This document shows positions 9,351 to 17,847 of a stretch of DNA of 64,000 bases, piece by piece. Under the pieces are notes generated by a model. The model saw only the letters and a program-made list of their open reading frames with translations. It was not told where the DNA came from and made no database searches. Within the stretch, counting starts at the first letter, position 1. Each line of letters begins with the position of its first letter. Position numbers and translations under genes: made by a program. The stretch is from Caballeronia concitans (lineage in GTDB: Bacteria > Pseudomonadota > Gammaproteobacteria > Burkholderiales > Burkholderiaceae). The DNA is taken from the NCBI RefSeq assembly GCF_001544615.1, contig NZ_FCNV02000011.1, positions 62,001 to 126,000 of the forward strand, read 5' to 3'.

Positions 9351-10139
9351 TCATATCGTCGCGCCTTCGAGTTCGCTGATCATCTTCTGCATTTCCGCGC
9401 CGCCCGCCATCATGTCGAGCACTTCGTTCTTCGTGATCGTGTCCTTGGTGAAGGTGCCCATCGAGCGGCCGCGATTGAGCAGCGTGAAGGAATCGCCGAT
9501 GGGGTACGCGTGATGCACGTTGTGCGTGATGAAGATCACCGAGATGCCTTTCTCGCGCGCCTTATGAATCAGCTTGAGCACGTTGAAGCTCTGCTTCACG
9601 CCGAGCGCGGCGGTCGGTTCGTCGAGAATCAAAACACGCGCGCCGAAGTGAATGGCGCGCGCAATCGCAAGACATTGCTTCTCGCCGCCGGACATCGTGC
9701 CGATAGGCTGATGCGGATCGCGCACGTTGATGCCCATTTCGCCGAGCTTCGCCCGCGAGGTTTCGGCGGCCAGATCAAGGTCCATAACCTTAAGGATGCC
9801 GAAACGAGTCTTTCGAGGTTCGCGTCCCATGAAGAAGTTGCGTGCGACCGACAACAGCGGCACGAGCGCGAGGTCCTGATAGACGGTCGCGATGCCGAGA
9901 TCGAGCGCTTCTTTCGGAGACTCGAAATGCACGGGCTTGCCATCGACGAGATATTCGCCGGAAGAGGGCGCATGGACGCCCGCGAGCGTCTTGATGAGCG
10001 TGGACTTGCCCGCGCCGTTGTCGCCGAGCAGGCAGTGCACTTCGCCGCGTTTGAGCCGCAATGTCACGCCGTTCAGCGCGATCACCTTGCCGAAGAACTT
10101 GCTGACATTTTCGAGCGCGAGAATGGTGTCGTCGTTCAT
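9351..10139 (-). CDS. sugar ABC importer ATPase (inositol type)
   Basis: A single-cassette ATPase of 262 residues with Walker A '[10 protein letters not shown]' (about 35-44), signature '[13 protein letters not shown]' and Walker B '[11 protein letters not shown]'. It resembles the half-size FrcA-type ATPases of carbohydrate class 2 importers, not the double-cassette RbsA type. GAGGAG precedes the ATG. Position between iolC and a permease plus binding protein makes it the energy-coupling subunit of an inositol importer; specificity is inferred from context only. Confidence 0.9.
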   Translation of the reverse strand: MNDDTILALENVSKFFGKVIALNGVTLRLKRGEVHCLLGDNGAGKSTLIKTLAGVHAPSSGEYLVDGKPVHFESPKEALDLGIATVYQDLALVPLLSVARNFFMGREPRKTRFGILKVMDLDLAAETSRAKLGEMGINVRDPHQPIGTMSGGEKQCLAIARAIHFGARVLILDEPTAALGVKQSFNVLKLIHKAREKGISVIFITHNVHHAYPIGDSFTLLNRGRSMGTFTKDTITKNEVLDMMAGGAEMQKMISELEGATI

Positions 10140-10149
10140 GGTCTTCTCC

Positions 10150-11319
10150 TCATTGCGCCTGAGATACGCGACGGCGCACGTAATGATTGAAGAGCACGGC
10201 GATCAGGAGCATCACGCCGAGAAACACGCGGAACCAGTCGGAACTCACGTTCGTATAAGTGATGCCGATCTGAACGACGCCGAAAATGAGTGCGCCGAAG
10301 CACGCGCCGACGACCGAGCCGTATCCGCCCGTCAGGAGCGTGCCGCCGATGACGGCCGCGATGATCGCTTCGAACTCTTTTTGCAGGCCGCGATCCGCCG
10401 CCGCCGATCCGATGTCGCACACTTGTAGCACCGCGAAGAGGCACGAGCAGAACGCGGTGAGCACGAAGAGCGATATCTTCACGCGCTTGACCGGCACGCC
10501 GACATTCTTCGCGGCGTTGGCATCGCCGCCGACCGCGAGAATCCAGTTGCCGTAGCGCGTCTTGGCGAGCACGAACGCGCCGATTGCGGCGAGCGCGAGC
10601 CACCAGAGAATGACCTTCGGTATGCCCGGCACGAGCGGCTGGCCGCTATCGAGCAAGGTGCCAATGCCCATGTGCGCGAGCCATGTGAAGAAGCCATGCA
10701 GCGCCACGCCATGAAAGAGCGTGTCCGCAAGCCAGTCTTTTTGCGCGAGATCGCCGACGCCGGAGATGATCGTGCGGTCCGCAAACATGATCGAGAGCGC
10801 GAGCGTCAGTCCGCGCAGAATGAAGAGAAACGCGAGCGTCACGATGAACGACGGCAGGCGCGTGCGCATCACGAGATAGCCGTTGAGCGCGCCGAGCAGC
10901 ATCGATGCGACGAACGCGAAGAGAATCGCAAGCGATATCGGCCAGTGAAAATAGACCGACGGCAACGCGACCATCATGCCGGCGAAGCCGATCATCGAGC
11001 CGATGGACAAGTCGAATTCGCCCGCGATCATCAGAAGGCACGCGCCGACCGCGAGCAAGCCGAGATATGCGGCCACTTGCGACCAGTTCATCACGCCGTC
11101 GAGATTGAACATGCCCGACGATCCCGCGCCGAAGCCGAACACGAGAAACACGAGCACGGTGCCGGAAATCGCGGCGAATTCCGGGCGATTCAACAGATGG
11201 CCGAACCACGATTGCCGGCGCACGCGTTCGTCCGACGGCTTGTCCCTGTCCGTTGCGGAATCAGCGTTGTCCTGCTGAGGGTTCGCGTGCGGAGGATAGT
11301 GCTTGCCGGCTACGCCCAT
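10150..11319 (-). CDS. sugar ABC importer permease (inositol type)
   Basis: A 389-residue BPD_transp_2 family membrane protein. After about 45 hydrophilic residues come roughly ten hydrophobic helices; '[22 protein letters not shown]' style sequence in the middle and '[20 protein letters not shown]' near 300 are the family hallmarks. AAGGAG five bases before the ATG at 11319 decides the start over an in-frame ATG at 11340. It lies 10 bases upstream of the ATPase gene, and a stem-loop separates it from the binding protein gene. Confidence 0.9.
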   Translation of the reverse strand: MGVAGKHYPPHANPQQDNADSATDRDKPSDERVRRQSWFGHLLNRPEFAAISGTVLVFLVFGFGAGSSGMFNLDGVMNWSQVAAYLGLLAVGACLLMIAGEFDLSIGSMIGFAGMMVALPSVYFHWPISLAILFAFVASMLLGALNGYLVMRTRLPSFIVTLAFLFILRGLTLALSIMFADRTIISGVGDLAQKDWLADTLFHGVALHGFFTWLAHMGIGTLLDSGQPLVPGIPKVILWWLALAAIGAFVLAKTRYGNWILAVGGDANAAKNVGVPVKRVKISLFVLTAFCSCLFAVLQVCDIGSAAADRGLQKEFEAIIAAVIGGTLLTGGYGSVVGACFGALIFGVVQIGITYTNVSSDWFRVFLGVMLLIAVLFNHYVRRRVSQAQ

Positions 11320-11422
11320 GATGGCTCCTTTAATCGACAATGCATTGCAAGACGGTACGGATGCGTGCGCGCCTGCCGCGTCCGCGCTTGGGACGCAGCA
11401 AGAGCCGATGAAGAGAGAAACG

Positions 11423-11458
11423 CGGGCGGCGCGGCGTGTTTCGAACCGATGCCGCCCG
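11423..11458 (-). other. stem-loop between binding protein and permease genes
   Basis: CGGGCGGC at 11423-11430 pairs with GCCGCCCG at 11451-11458, leaving a 20-base loop. It sits in the 157-base gap after the binding protein stop. There is no T-run on the minus strand, so it is not a clear terminator. In many ABC operons such a hairpin protects the 5' portion of the mRNA and raises binding protein yield; that role is inferred here. Confidence 0.4.
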
Positions 11459-11476
11459 AAGAAGGTCAGCCGCGCA

Positions 11477-12529
11477 TCAGCGATACTGCCCGGCGTACTT
11501 CACGACCTTGTCGAGATTTTCTTTGGTGATGAAACCCGGTCCCGAGCGAATGTTCTTCGGCCCATACGAAGGCTGCAAGCCGTAGGTTTCGAGGCGCGCC
11601 TTGAACTTCGGGTTCGCTTCGAGAATCTGGCGGATCTTCGCGGGATCGGTGGTGTGTTCCTTCTTCGCAATGGCCAGCACCGCGACCGGAATATAGCCCT
11701 GCAAATACGGCTGCTGATCGATGGCGAACTTGATCGTGCCCTCCTTGATGGCCTTCGCGATGTCGTCGGAGAAGTCGAACGTCACGAAATAGACCTTGTT
11801 TTGCAGGCCCATTTGCGCGACGGCCTTGAGCGTCGCGGAGGCGGGCGTCGGTCCGAGCGTGAGGATCGCCTGCGTATCCGGATGATTGCGCAGATACGCC
11901 GATACCTTCGATTGAATCTCCGTCGGGTCCTGTCCCGAATCGATGGTCGATGCCTTGTAGTCGATGCCGAGCGCATCCGCGAAGCCCTTGCATCGATCGA
12001 AGGAAACGGTGTTGGTCGCGATGTGATTCACGCACAGAAACGACTTCACGCCGGCCGCTTTCGCCTTCTCGCCCGCCGCCTTGCCCGCCACGTATTCGGG
12101 CTGGCCCACATGCATGATCGCGCCGAGTTGCGCGCTTTGCTCCTCGGTGCCCGAATTGATCGTCACGAGGGGAATCTTCTTCGCGGTGACCTTGTTGAGC
12201 GCGCTTTTCAGCACGTCGAAGTCCGCGATGGTGGTGATGACGCCGTCATAGTTGCGCGCCGCGGCCTGTTCGATGAGACGCGCCATGTCCGCGATATCGC
12301 CGTTGGGCGGATTGCGGTAGTCGGTCTGCACGTTGAAGTCCTCGTCGGCCTGCTTGATCGAGTTCTTGATGGTGTTCCACCACGAGTCCGAGTCCGGCGC
12401 GTGGCTGATGAGCACAAACCTGGCGTCCGGCGCGGCGTGCGCGGTGGACGTCGTCAACAACGCGGCGCTGCACAACGCAGCAGCAGCCGCCAGCGCGCGC
12501 AGCGCGGCCCGACCGTTGCAAAGGATCAT
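11477..12529 (-). CDS. periplasmic sugar-binding protein (inositol type)
   Basis: A 350-residue Peripla_BP_4 type solute-binding protein. The N-terminus has a positively charged start, an Ala/Leu-rich core and a cleavage site after 'STAHA' near residue 32, so it is exported by Sec. 'FVLISHAPDSDSWWNTIKNS' follows, typical of ribose/inositol binding proteins. The ATG at 12529 is preferred because AGGTGGAG lies just upstream; a GTG at 12538 is also in frame. It is the first gene of the minus-strand iol operon and should set the importer's specificity, probably inositol by context. Confidence 0.9.
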   Translation of the reverse strand: MILCNGRAALRALAAAAALCSAALLTTSTAHAAPDARFVLISHAPDSDSWWNTIKNSIKQADEDFNVQTDYRNPPNGDIADMARLIEQAAARNYDGVITTIADFDVLKSALNKVTAKKIPLVTINSGTEEQSAQLGAIMHVGQPEYVAGKAAGEKAKAAGVKSFLCVNHIATNTVSFDRCKGFADALGIDYKASTIDSGQDPTEIQSKVSAYLRNHPDTQAILTLGPTPASATLKAVAQMGLQNKVYFVTFDFSDDIAKAIKEGTIKFAIDQQPYLQGYIPVAVLAIAKKEHTTDPAKIRQILEANPKFKARLETYGLQPSYGPKNIRSGPGFITKENLDKVVKYAGQYR

Positions 12530-12625
12530 CGTCTCCACCTATCTCGGTTGTTGTTCGGTGTGATCTCGTGCGAGCCGATGCGAGCCGTGGACAGACCGCA
12601 AGTCGATGCATCGTGCTCACGACCG

Positions 12626-12718
12626 AGATTAGGTCAGTTTTCGGCGACCTGCAATAGGTATTTCATCGGTGCGACAAATAGAAAATGCATTCCAATTTGC
12701 TTGCGGCCTTCCTATAAT
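12626..12718. promoter_or_regulatory. divergent iol promoter and operator region
   Basis: On the plus strand a perfect TATAAT lies at 12713-12718 with weak -35 TTCCAA at 12690-12695 (17-base spacer). On the minus strand TTGCAG (12654-12649) and TAATCT (12631-12626) are spaced by 17. AGGTC at 12631-12635 and GACCT at 12646-12650 form an inverted repeat inside the minus spacer. AGAA-N6-TTCC at 12680-12693 resembles the GGAA-N6-TTCC site reported for IolR in rhizobia and overlaps the plus -35. Together they suggest repression of both directions by the adjacent RpiR protein. Confidence 0.5.
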
Positions 12719-12764
12719 CGCTTCACCTGGCGCTCATTTCGAACGCCGACGACACGAGCTTCCC

Positions 12765-13643
12765 ATGCAGGATGAAACCAGCACCGACGCGCCGGGCGTC
12801 GACGAACTGATGCAGCGGATCACCGATGCGTACGACTCCTTGCCGCGCCAGTTGAAGAGCGTGGCGACGTATATCGAGCAGCATCGGCCGAGCGTGATGA
12901 TGGATCGCACGAGCGACATCGCCGCGTCGTGCGGCGTGCATCCGTCGGCGGTGGTGCGGTTTGCGCAGCGCTTCGGCTTCTCGGGCTTTTCGGACTTGCA
13001 GGCGGTGTTCCGGCAGGCGTACACGGGCGGCAGCGCGTCGCAGAGCTATCAGCAGCGCATCCGCAAATTGATCGACGAGAAAGCGGGCGAGGCGTCGGGC
13101 GTATCGGTGGCGCGCGAATTCATCGCGGCGAGCCGTGCGGGGCTGGACGAACTCGAGGCGGGCCTCGACGATGCGCAGTTCGAAGCGGCCGTCGAAATGC
13201 TCGAGCAGGCGGAGAACATCTATGTGATCGGCGTGCGCCGGTCGTTCGCGGTGGCGAGTTACATCGTGTATGCGCTCGGGCATACGAAGAAGCGCGTGCA
13301 TCTCGTGTCGGGCATCGGCGGGATGATTCGCGAGCAGATTCGCAGCGTGAAGAAGGGCGATGTAGTGATCGCGATCAGCTTCGCGCCCTACGGCAAGGAG
13401 ACGCAGTACTGCGTGCGCGCGGCCCAGCATCACGGCGCGAAGACGCTCGTCGTCACCGATAGCCAGCTTTCGCCGCTCGCGCGTCATGCGAGCGCCAGCC
13501 TGCTCGTGAAGGAGGGCAGCGCGTTCGCGTTTCGCTCGCTGACGAGCACCATCTGCCTGTGCCAGGCGCTGTTCATCGCGCTTGCGTACCGGCTCGAATT
13601 GAACGTCGAGGAATCCAGGGAGACAAGCGGCTATGACGATTGA
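12765..13643 (+). CDS. RpiR-family transcriptional regulator, probable iol regulator
   Basis: A 292-residue regulator with an N-terminal HTH_6 domain (about residues 10-85, 'DIAASCGVHPSAVVRFAQRFGFSG' region as recognition helix) and a C-terminal SIS sugar-phosphate-binding domain (about 125-260, 'YVIGVRRSFAVASYIVYA'). Such proteins sense phosphorylated sugars; in rhizobia an RpiR protein named IolR represses inositol genes. The ATG at 12765 is chosen because the upstream part of the frame overlaps the promoter. Its end overlaps iolG by 11 bases, so both are co-translated. Confidence 0.9.
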   Translation: MQDETSTDAPGVDELMQRITDAYDSLPRQLKSVATYIEQHRPSVMMDRTSDIAASCGVHPSAVVRFAQRFGFSGFSDLQAVFRQAYTGGSASQSYQQRIRKLIDEKAGEASGVSVAREFIAASRAGLDELEAGLDDAQFEAAVEMLEQAENIYVIGVRRSFAVASYIVYALGHTKKRVHLVSGIGGMIREQIRSVKKGDVVIAISFAPYGKETQYCVRAAQHHGAKTLVVTDSQLSPLARHASASLLVKEGSAFAFRSLTSTICLCQALFIALAYRLELNVEESRETSGYDD

Positions 13644-14637
13644 CGTGGCGGTGTTCGGAGCGGGGCGCATCGGCAGGATTCATGCGGCGAATCTGGCGCG
13701 GCAGCCGGGCGTGCGGCTCAAATACGTGGTCGATGTGAACCGTGAGGCGGCTGCGGCGCTCGCGGAGCAACACGGCGCGCAAGTCGCCGATGTCGATGGC
13801 GCGATGGGCGATGCGTCCATCGGCGCGACGGTCATCTGTTCGAGCACGGACACGCATGCGGACCTGATACTCGCATCGGCGGCGCAGAAGAAGCATGTGT
13901 TCTGCGAGAAGCCCGTCGATCTGACGCTCGAGCGTGCGCGCGCCTGCGCCGATGCGGTCGCGCAGGCGGGCGTCGTCTGCATGATCGGCTTTCAGCGCCG
14001 CTTCGATCCGACGTTCTCGGCGCTGAAGGCGCGCGTCGAGGCGGGCGAGATCGGCGATCCGGAAATGCTGATCGTGACGAGCCGCGATCCGGGCGCGCCG
14101 CCTGTCGAATACATCCGGCATTCGGGCGGCATCTTCAAGGACATGCTGATTCACGACTTCGACATATTCCGCTGGATGCTCGACGACGAAGCCGACACGC
14201 TGCACGCGACGGGCAGCGTGCTGTCCGATCCGGCTATCGCGGAGGCGGGCGATATCGATTCGACGGCCGTCACCATCCGCACGAAACGCGGGCGGCTGTG
14301 CCAGATCAACACGGCGCGGCGCGCGGCGTATGGCTACGATCAGCGTTTCGAGTTGCTCGGCAGCGCGGGCATGCTGCAGGCGGGCAACGTGCGGCCGACC
14401 GAAGTCACCGCGTACTCCAAGACAGCCGTATCGAGCGACGTGCCGGAGGCGTTCTTCCTCGAGCGTTATCGCGCGGCGTATGCGCTGGAAATCGCGCATT
14501 TCTTCGATGCGGTCAATCACGGCAAGCCGGTGCGCACGACCGTCGCCGACGGCATGAAGGCGCTTGAGCTCGCCGAAGCCGCGACGCTCTCGTGGCGCGA
14601 GAATCGCGTGGTGCGGCTCGGGGAGAACGCGGCATGA
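13633..14637 (+). CDS. iolG: inositol 2-dehydrogenase (Gfo/Idh/MocA family)
   Basis: A 334-residue NAD-dependent oxidoreductase predicted to oxidise myo-inositol to 2-keto-myo-inositol, the first catabolic step. 'VFGAGRIGRIHAANLAR' at 6-22 is the nucleotide-binding loop, 'HVFCEKPVDL' near 90 carries the catalytic Lys, and 'IHDFDIFRWML' near 170 carries the Asp/His pair typical of inositol dehydrogenases. Context with iolBCDE supports the call. It overlaps the regulator upstream and the next dehydrogenase downstream. Confidence 0.9.
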   Translation: MTIDVAVFGAGRIGRIHAANLARQPGVRLKYVVDVNREAAAALAEQHGAQVADVDGAMGDASIGATVICSSTDTHADLILASAAQKKHVFCEKPVDLTLERARACADAVAQAGVVCMIGFQRRFDPTFSALKARVEAGEIGDPEMLIVTSRDPGAPPVEYIRHSGGIFKDMLIHDFDIFRWMLDDEADTLHATGSVLSDPAIAEAGDIDSTAVTIRTKRGRLCQINTARRAAYGYDQRFELLGSAGMLQAGNVRPTEVTAYSKTAVSSDVPEAFFLERYRAAYALEIAHFFDAVNHGKPVRTTVADGMKALELAEAATLSWRENRVVRLGENAA

Positions 14638-15650
14638 ACGCGGTGCGCGTGGGCATCGTCGGACTGGGTCGGCTCGGGCGGCGTCATGCGGAGAATCTCG
14701 CGTGGCGCGTGCCGGGCGCGCGGCTCGTGGCGGCGTGCAGTCCAGTGCAAGAGGAACGCGACTGGGCGAAAGCGCATTTCCCCGAGACTGCGATTCATAC
14801 GGACTACGAATCGTTTCTTAACGACGCATCGGTCGATGCCGTGTGGCTCGTCACGCCGACATCGCTGCACGCGACGCAGATCATCGCCGCGTTGCGCGCG
14901 GGCAAGCACGTGTTCTGCGAGAAGCCGCTGTCGCTCGATCTCGCCGAATGCGATGTCGTGATCGAAGCGCACGCGCGTCATGCGCATTTGCACGTGATGA
15001 TCGGCTTCGTGCGGCGCTTCGACGCCAGCTATCGCGATGCGTTCGAGAGCGTTGCGCGCGGCGCGATCGGCCGGCCGTTCATGGTGCGCTCGCAGACCTG
15101 CGACAAGAACGATCCCGATGGCTTCTTCGTGCGATTCGCGCCGACATCGGGCGGCCTGTTTCTCGATTGCAGCGTGCATGACGTCGATCTTGCGCGCTGG
15201 CTGCTCGGCAATCCGCGTGCGAAGCGCGTGTTCGCGAGCGGGACCATCGCGATCCACGAAGGCTTGCGCGAATGCGGGGATATCGATAACGGCGTGGGCG
15301 TCGTCGAATTCGACGATGGACGGCTCACGGTGCTGTACGCATCGCGCACGATGGCGCACGGACACGATACGCAGACCGAGGTGATCGGCACGGCGGGGGC
15401 GCTGTCGGTGGGGCGCAATCCGCGGTTGAATCGCGTGGAGATCGCGGATGAACATGGCATGCGCAACGCGTGCACGCCGACGTTTTTCGAACGATTCGAA
15501 GATGCGTTCTTGCGCGAGGCGCAGGCGTTCGTCGCTTCAGTCGCCGGTGGCACGCCGACAGGACTCACGCTCGACGATGCGCGCGAGGCGACGCGCATCG
15601 GCATCGCGCTTCGCGAGGCGTATGCGAGCGGCCGTCCGGTGGATCTTTGA
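14634..15650 (+). CDS. second Gfo/Idh/MocA family dehydrogenase
   Basis: A 338-residue paralogue of the preceding gene, starting in an ATGA overlap. 'VGIVGLGRLGRRHAENLAWR' binds the nucleotide, 'HVFCEKPLSLDL' has the catalytic Lys and 'CSVHDVDLARWLLG' the Asp/His pair. It may handle scyllo- or D-chiro-inositol or recycle an isomer; sequence alone does not decide. Its last 29 coding bases are part of a 32-bp direct repeat that recurs after the toxin-antitoxin islet, so the islet probably inserted at this 3' end. Confidence 0.87.
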   Translation: MNAVRVGIVGLGRLGRRHAENLAWRVPGARLVAACSPVQEERDWAKAHFPETAIHTDYESFLNDASVDAVWLVTPTSLHATQIIAALRAGKHVFCEKPLSLDLAECDVVIEAHARHAHLHVMIGFVRRFDASYRDAFESVARGAIGRPFMVRSQTCDKNDPDGFFVRFAPTSGGLFLDCSVHDVDLARWLLGNPRAKRVFASGTIAIHEGLRECGDIDNGVGVVEFDDGRLTVLYASRTMAHGHDTQTEVIGTAGALSVGRNPRLNRVEIADEHGMRNACTPTFFERFEDAFLREAQAFVASVAGGTPTGLTLDDAREATRIGIALREAYASGRPVDL

Positions 15651-15653
15651 CCG
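15622..15653 (+). repeat. 32-bp direct repeat, left copy
   Basis: Thirty-two bases, from ATGCGAGCGG to TTTGACCG, identical to 16497-16528. This copy covers the final codons and stop of the second dehydrogenase gene plus three bases beyond. Sequences outside the two copies differ immediately. The copies bracket the toxin-antitoxin pair. Confidence 0.9.
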
Positions 15654-15679
15654 TACGCACCCGCCGCGCATGAAGGAGT

Positions 15680-16015
15680 TCAGCCCACGACCATCGTGAC
15701 CGGCTTGCCGATGCGCGCCAGCATTTCGACGAGCGTGTCTATCGTGAACTTGCTGGTCTTCTTGTTGACGACATCGGATACGCGCGGCCGCGTCACATGC
15801 AGAATCTCGGCGGCATCGGCTTGCTTTAGATGATGAGCTTCGATCCACGACGCAAGCTCGTCCATGAGTTGCTCCTTGAGCACGAGCGTCTGGCCGATGA
15901 GGGCCTGCGATTCGGCCTGATACTGGCGTGCTTCGTCGGGTGCAAAGCCCAGTTCGGCGAACAGATTCGCCCCGGGCTTCGTCACGTGCCGGACCTTGGT
16001 GTCTACCTTGCTCAT
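15680..16015 (-). CDS. XRE-family antitoxin
   Basis: A 111-residue protein with a C-terminal helix-turn-helix: 'LKQADAAEILHVTRPRVSDVVN' style residues about 63-85, followed by 'TIDTLVEMLARIGKPV'. This matches XRE-type antitoxins of HigA-like modules, which neutralise the toxin and repress the operon. Its ATG overlaps the toxin stop by four bases, giving toxin-first order as in higBA. The base composition of the islet is visibly less GC-rich than its neighbours, in keeping with transfer. Confidence 0.85.
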   Translation of the reverse strand: MSKVDTKVRHVTKPGANLFAELGFAPDEARQYQAESQALIGQTLVLKEQLMDELASWIEAHHLKQADAAEILHVTRPRVSDVVNKKTSKFTIDTLVEMLARIGKPVTMVVG

Positions 16016-16365
16016 ATTTGCGCCTTCCTTTCCCGTATTTCGCGGACGATTGCCCGATAGCGGATCGCTGTAATCTCTTTATCCTGCTTCGATGTCGCCC
16101 GGGTTTTCTTCTGAAAGCAATGCAAGACGAAGACCGCTTCGTCGAACTTGGCTACGTACATCACGCGATAAATGCCGTTGATGTCCCTGATTCGGATTTC
16201 CCGAACGCCGGGGCCGACGTCGTCGAAAGGCTTCCAGTCTTCGGGATCGAGTCCGCACTGAAGACGGCCAAGCTGAAAGCCCGCTTCGCGCCGTGCGGCG
16301 GACGGGAATTCGAGAATGTCGTCATAGGAAGAGCCGACCCAGCGAATCTCTCGTTCATCGATCAT
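16012..16365 (-). CDS. HigB/RelE-like toxin (phage Gp49-like)
   Basis: A 117-residue protein: 'SSYDDILEFPSAARREAGFQL' type N-terminus, 'GVREIRIRDINGIYRVMYVAKF' core strands and 'VLHCFQKKTRATSKQDKEIA' type ending. This is the DUF891/Gp49-like branch of the RelE superfamily, ribosome-dependent mRNA interferases. The ATG at 16365 is chosen because the upstream frame runs through the operator. It precedes the antitoxin on the minus strand. The family match is by eye; the target has not been shown. Confidence 0.85.
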   Translation of the reverse strand: MIDEREIRWVGSSYDDILEFPSAARREAGFQLGRLQCGLDPEDWKPFDDVGPGVREIRIRDINGIYRVMYVAKFDEAVFVLHCFQKKTRATSKQDKEITAIRYRAIVREIRERKAQI

Positions 16366-16383
16366 TGTACAAAATTTTATACA
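16366..16383 (-). promoter_or_regulatory. toxin-antitoxin operator and -10 region
   Basis: TGTACAAAATTTTATACA is an 18-bp palindrome with a single mismatched pair. It abuts the toxin ATG. On the minus strand it contains TATAAA, a good -10 element, so transcription would start only a few bases before the ATG and the mRNA may be nearly leaderless. Autorepression by the antitoxin at this site is the likely control. Confidence 0.65.
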
Positions 16384-16496
16384 GCGCATCGTGCGCCCAA
16401 ATTGGGGCCAGCGCGACGCGCGTTGAACAGAACGCACAATCTAGTCGCTGGAACGCGATGCGTGAACGAGAGAACTCTCAACTAAGGGCGGGTTGC

Positions 16497-16528
16497 ATGC
16501 GAGCGGCCGTCCGGTGGATCTTTGACCG
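16497..16528 (+). repeat. 32-bp direct repeat, right copy
   Basis: Exact copy of 15622-15653. It lies between the toxin-antitoxin pair and tusA. Before insertion this sequence was presumably the single 3' end of the dehydrogenase gene, directly upstream of tusA. Confidence 0.9.
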
Positions 16529-16590
16529 CTGCGTTAAAATTGGGCTTTCGCAGCGCTCAATCACGCAGGCCCACGGAAGGTTCAATCGCG

Positions 16591-16818
16591 ATGGAAGTTC
16601 ACAAGGAAGTCGACGCGCGCGGGCTCAACTGCCCGTTGCCGATTCTGCGCGCCAAAAAGGCGCTCGCCGACATGACGAGCGGTCAGATTCTAAAAGTGCT
16701 CGCCACCGATCCCGGATCGCAACGCGATTTCGCGGCATTCGCGAGGCAAACCGGCAACGAGATCGTCGAATCGACGTCGCAGGACAAGACGTTCATCTTC
16801 CTGATGCGGCGTCGTTAA
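16591..16818 (+). CDS. tusA: TusA-family sulfurtransferase
   Basis: A 75-residue SirA/TusA protein. 'VDARGLNCPLPILRAKKAL' near residues 6-24 carries the single active-site Cys in the CPxP motif; the rest gives the small two-layer fold. TusA relays persulfide sulfur, for example to tRNA 2-thiouridine synthesis. GGAAGG ten bases before the ATG at 16591 supports this start over upstream in-frame codons that would run through the direct repeat. It is followed by a strong terminator shared with galU. Confidence 0.9.
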   Translation: MEVHKEVDARGLNCPLPILRAKKALADMTSGQILKVLATDPGSQRDFAAFARQTGNEIVESTSQDKTFIFLMRRR

Positions 16819-16840
16819 AAACAGAAGGCAGAAAGCAAAA

Positions 16841-16872
16841 TGCCCGTCACGATTCGTGACGGGCATTTTTTT
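16841..16872. terminator. bidirectional terminator between tusA and galU
   Basis: TGCCCGTCAC at 16841-16850 pairs with GTGACGGGCA at 16856-16865, with loop GATTC and seven T at 16866-16872. AAAA before the stem gives a T-run on the minus strand as well, so it can end both tusA and galU transcripts. Confidence 0.9.
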
Positions 16873-16889
16873 AGGCAAAGGAGAAAACC

Positions 16890-17771
16890 TTAGCCTTCGA
16901 GAATCGGCGAGCGCGTGCGCAGATATTCTTCGAAGTCCTTCGCCACTTCCGGATGACGCAACGCGAACTCGACCGTCGCCTTCAGATAGCCGAGCTTGCT
17001 GCCGCAATCGAAACGCGTGCCGTGATACTTGTACGCGAGCACTTGCTCATCCGACAGCAGCGATTGAATCGCGTCCGTCAGTTGCAGCTCGCCGCCCGCG
17101 CCCGGCTTCAGCGCGCGGATATGATCGAACACGCGCGGCTTCAGCACATAACGGCCGACCACGCCGAGATTCGACGGCGCCACCGAGGGCTCCGGCTTCT
17201 CGACGATGCCCGACAGCTTCACGATGTTGTCTTCCCATTCCTTGCCGTCGATCACGCCGTACGACTTCGTGTCTTCCGGCGGAATCTCTTCGACGCCGAT
17301 CACCGAACTGTGATAGTGATCGAACACTTCGATCATCTGCGTCAGCACGGGCGGCTTGCCGTAAAGCAAGTCGTCCGCGAGGATCACGGCGAACGGGTTG
17401 TCGCCGACGAGCTTTTCGGCGCACAGCACCGCGTGGCCGAGGCCGAGCGCTTCGGCCTGACGCACGTAGAAACAGTCGACATGGCTCGGCTTGATGCTGC
17501 GCACGAGTTCCAGCAGCTTTTCCTTGCCGCGCGCTTCGAGCTCGGCTTCGATCTCATACGACTTGTCGAAGTGATCTTCGATAGCGCGCTTGCTGCGGCC
17601 CGTCACGAAGATCATTTCGGTGATGCCGGCGGCCATGGCTTCTTCGACCGCGTATTGAATCAGCGGCTTGTCGACGACCGGCAGCATTTCCTTCGGGCTG
17701 GCCTTCGTCGCGGGCAGAAACCGCGTACCGAGACCCGCAACCGGGAAAACTGCTTTGGTAACTTTTAGCAT
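16890..17771 (-). CDS. galU: UTP-glucose-1-phosphate uridylyltransferase
   Basis: GalU makes UDP-glucose for polysaccharide and glycolipid synthesis. The 293-residue protein begins with '[21 protein letters not shown]', the nucleotide-binding loop, and has 'VILADDLL' and '[20 protein letters not shown]' as in bacterial GalU. Length is standard. It lies 76 bases after the valS stop on the same strand and may be co-transcribed with it. Confidence 0.96.
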   Translation of the reverse strand: MLKVTKAVFPVAGLGTRFLPATKASPKEMLPVVDKPLIQYAVEEAMAAGITEMIFVTGRSKRAIEDHFDKSYEIEAELEARGKEKLLELVRSIKPSHVDCFYVRQAEALGLGHAVLCAEKLVGDNPFAVILADDLLYGKPPVLTQMIEVFDHYHSSVIGVEEIPPEDTKSYGVIDGKEWEDNIVKLSGIVEKPEPSVAPSNLGVVGRYVLKPRVFDHIRALKPGAGGELQLTDAIQSLLSDEQVLAYKYHGTRFDCGSKLGYLKATVEFALRHPEVAKDFEEYLRTRSPILEG

Positions 17772-17847
17772 GTGATAACCCTGATCCTGTTAAACATCCG
17801 GAATTTCGAGCGATTCGGCTCAACGGGAGTCGGTATAAAACTCCGGT

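Noticed and set aside
16522-16540. TTGACC and TAAAAT before tusA as a promoter
   Set aside because: The spacer is only 7 bases, far too short for a sigma-70 promoter.
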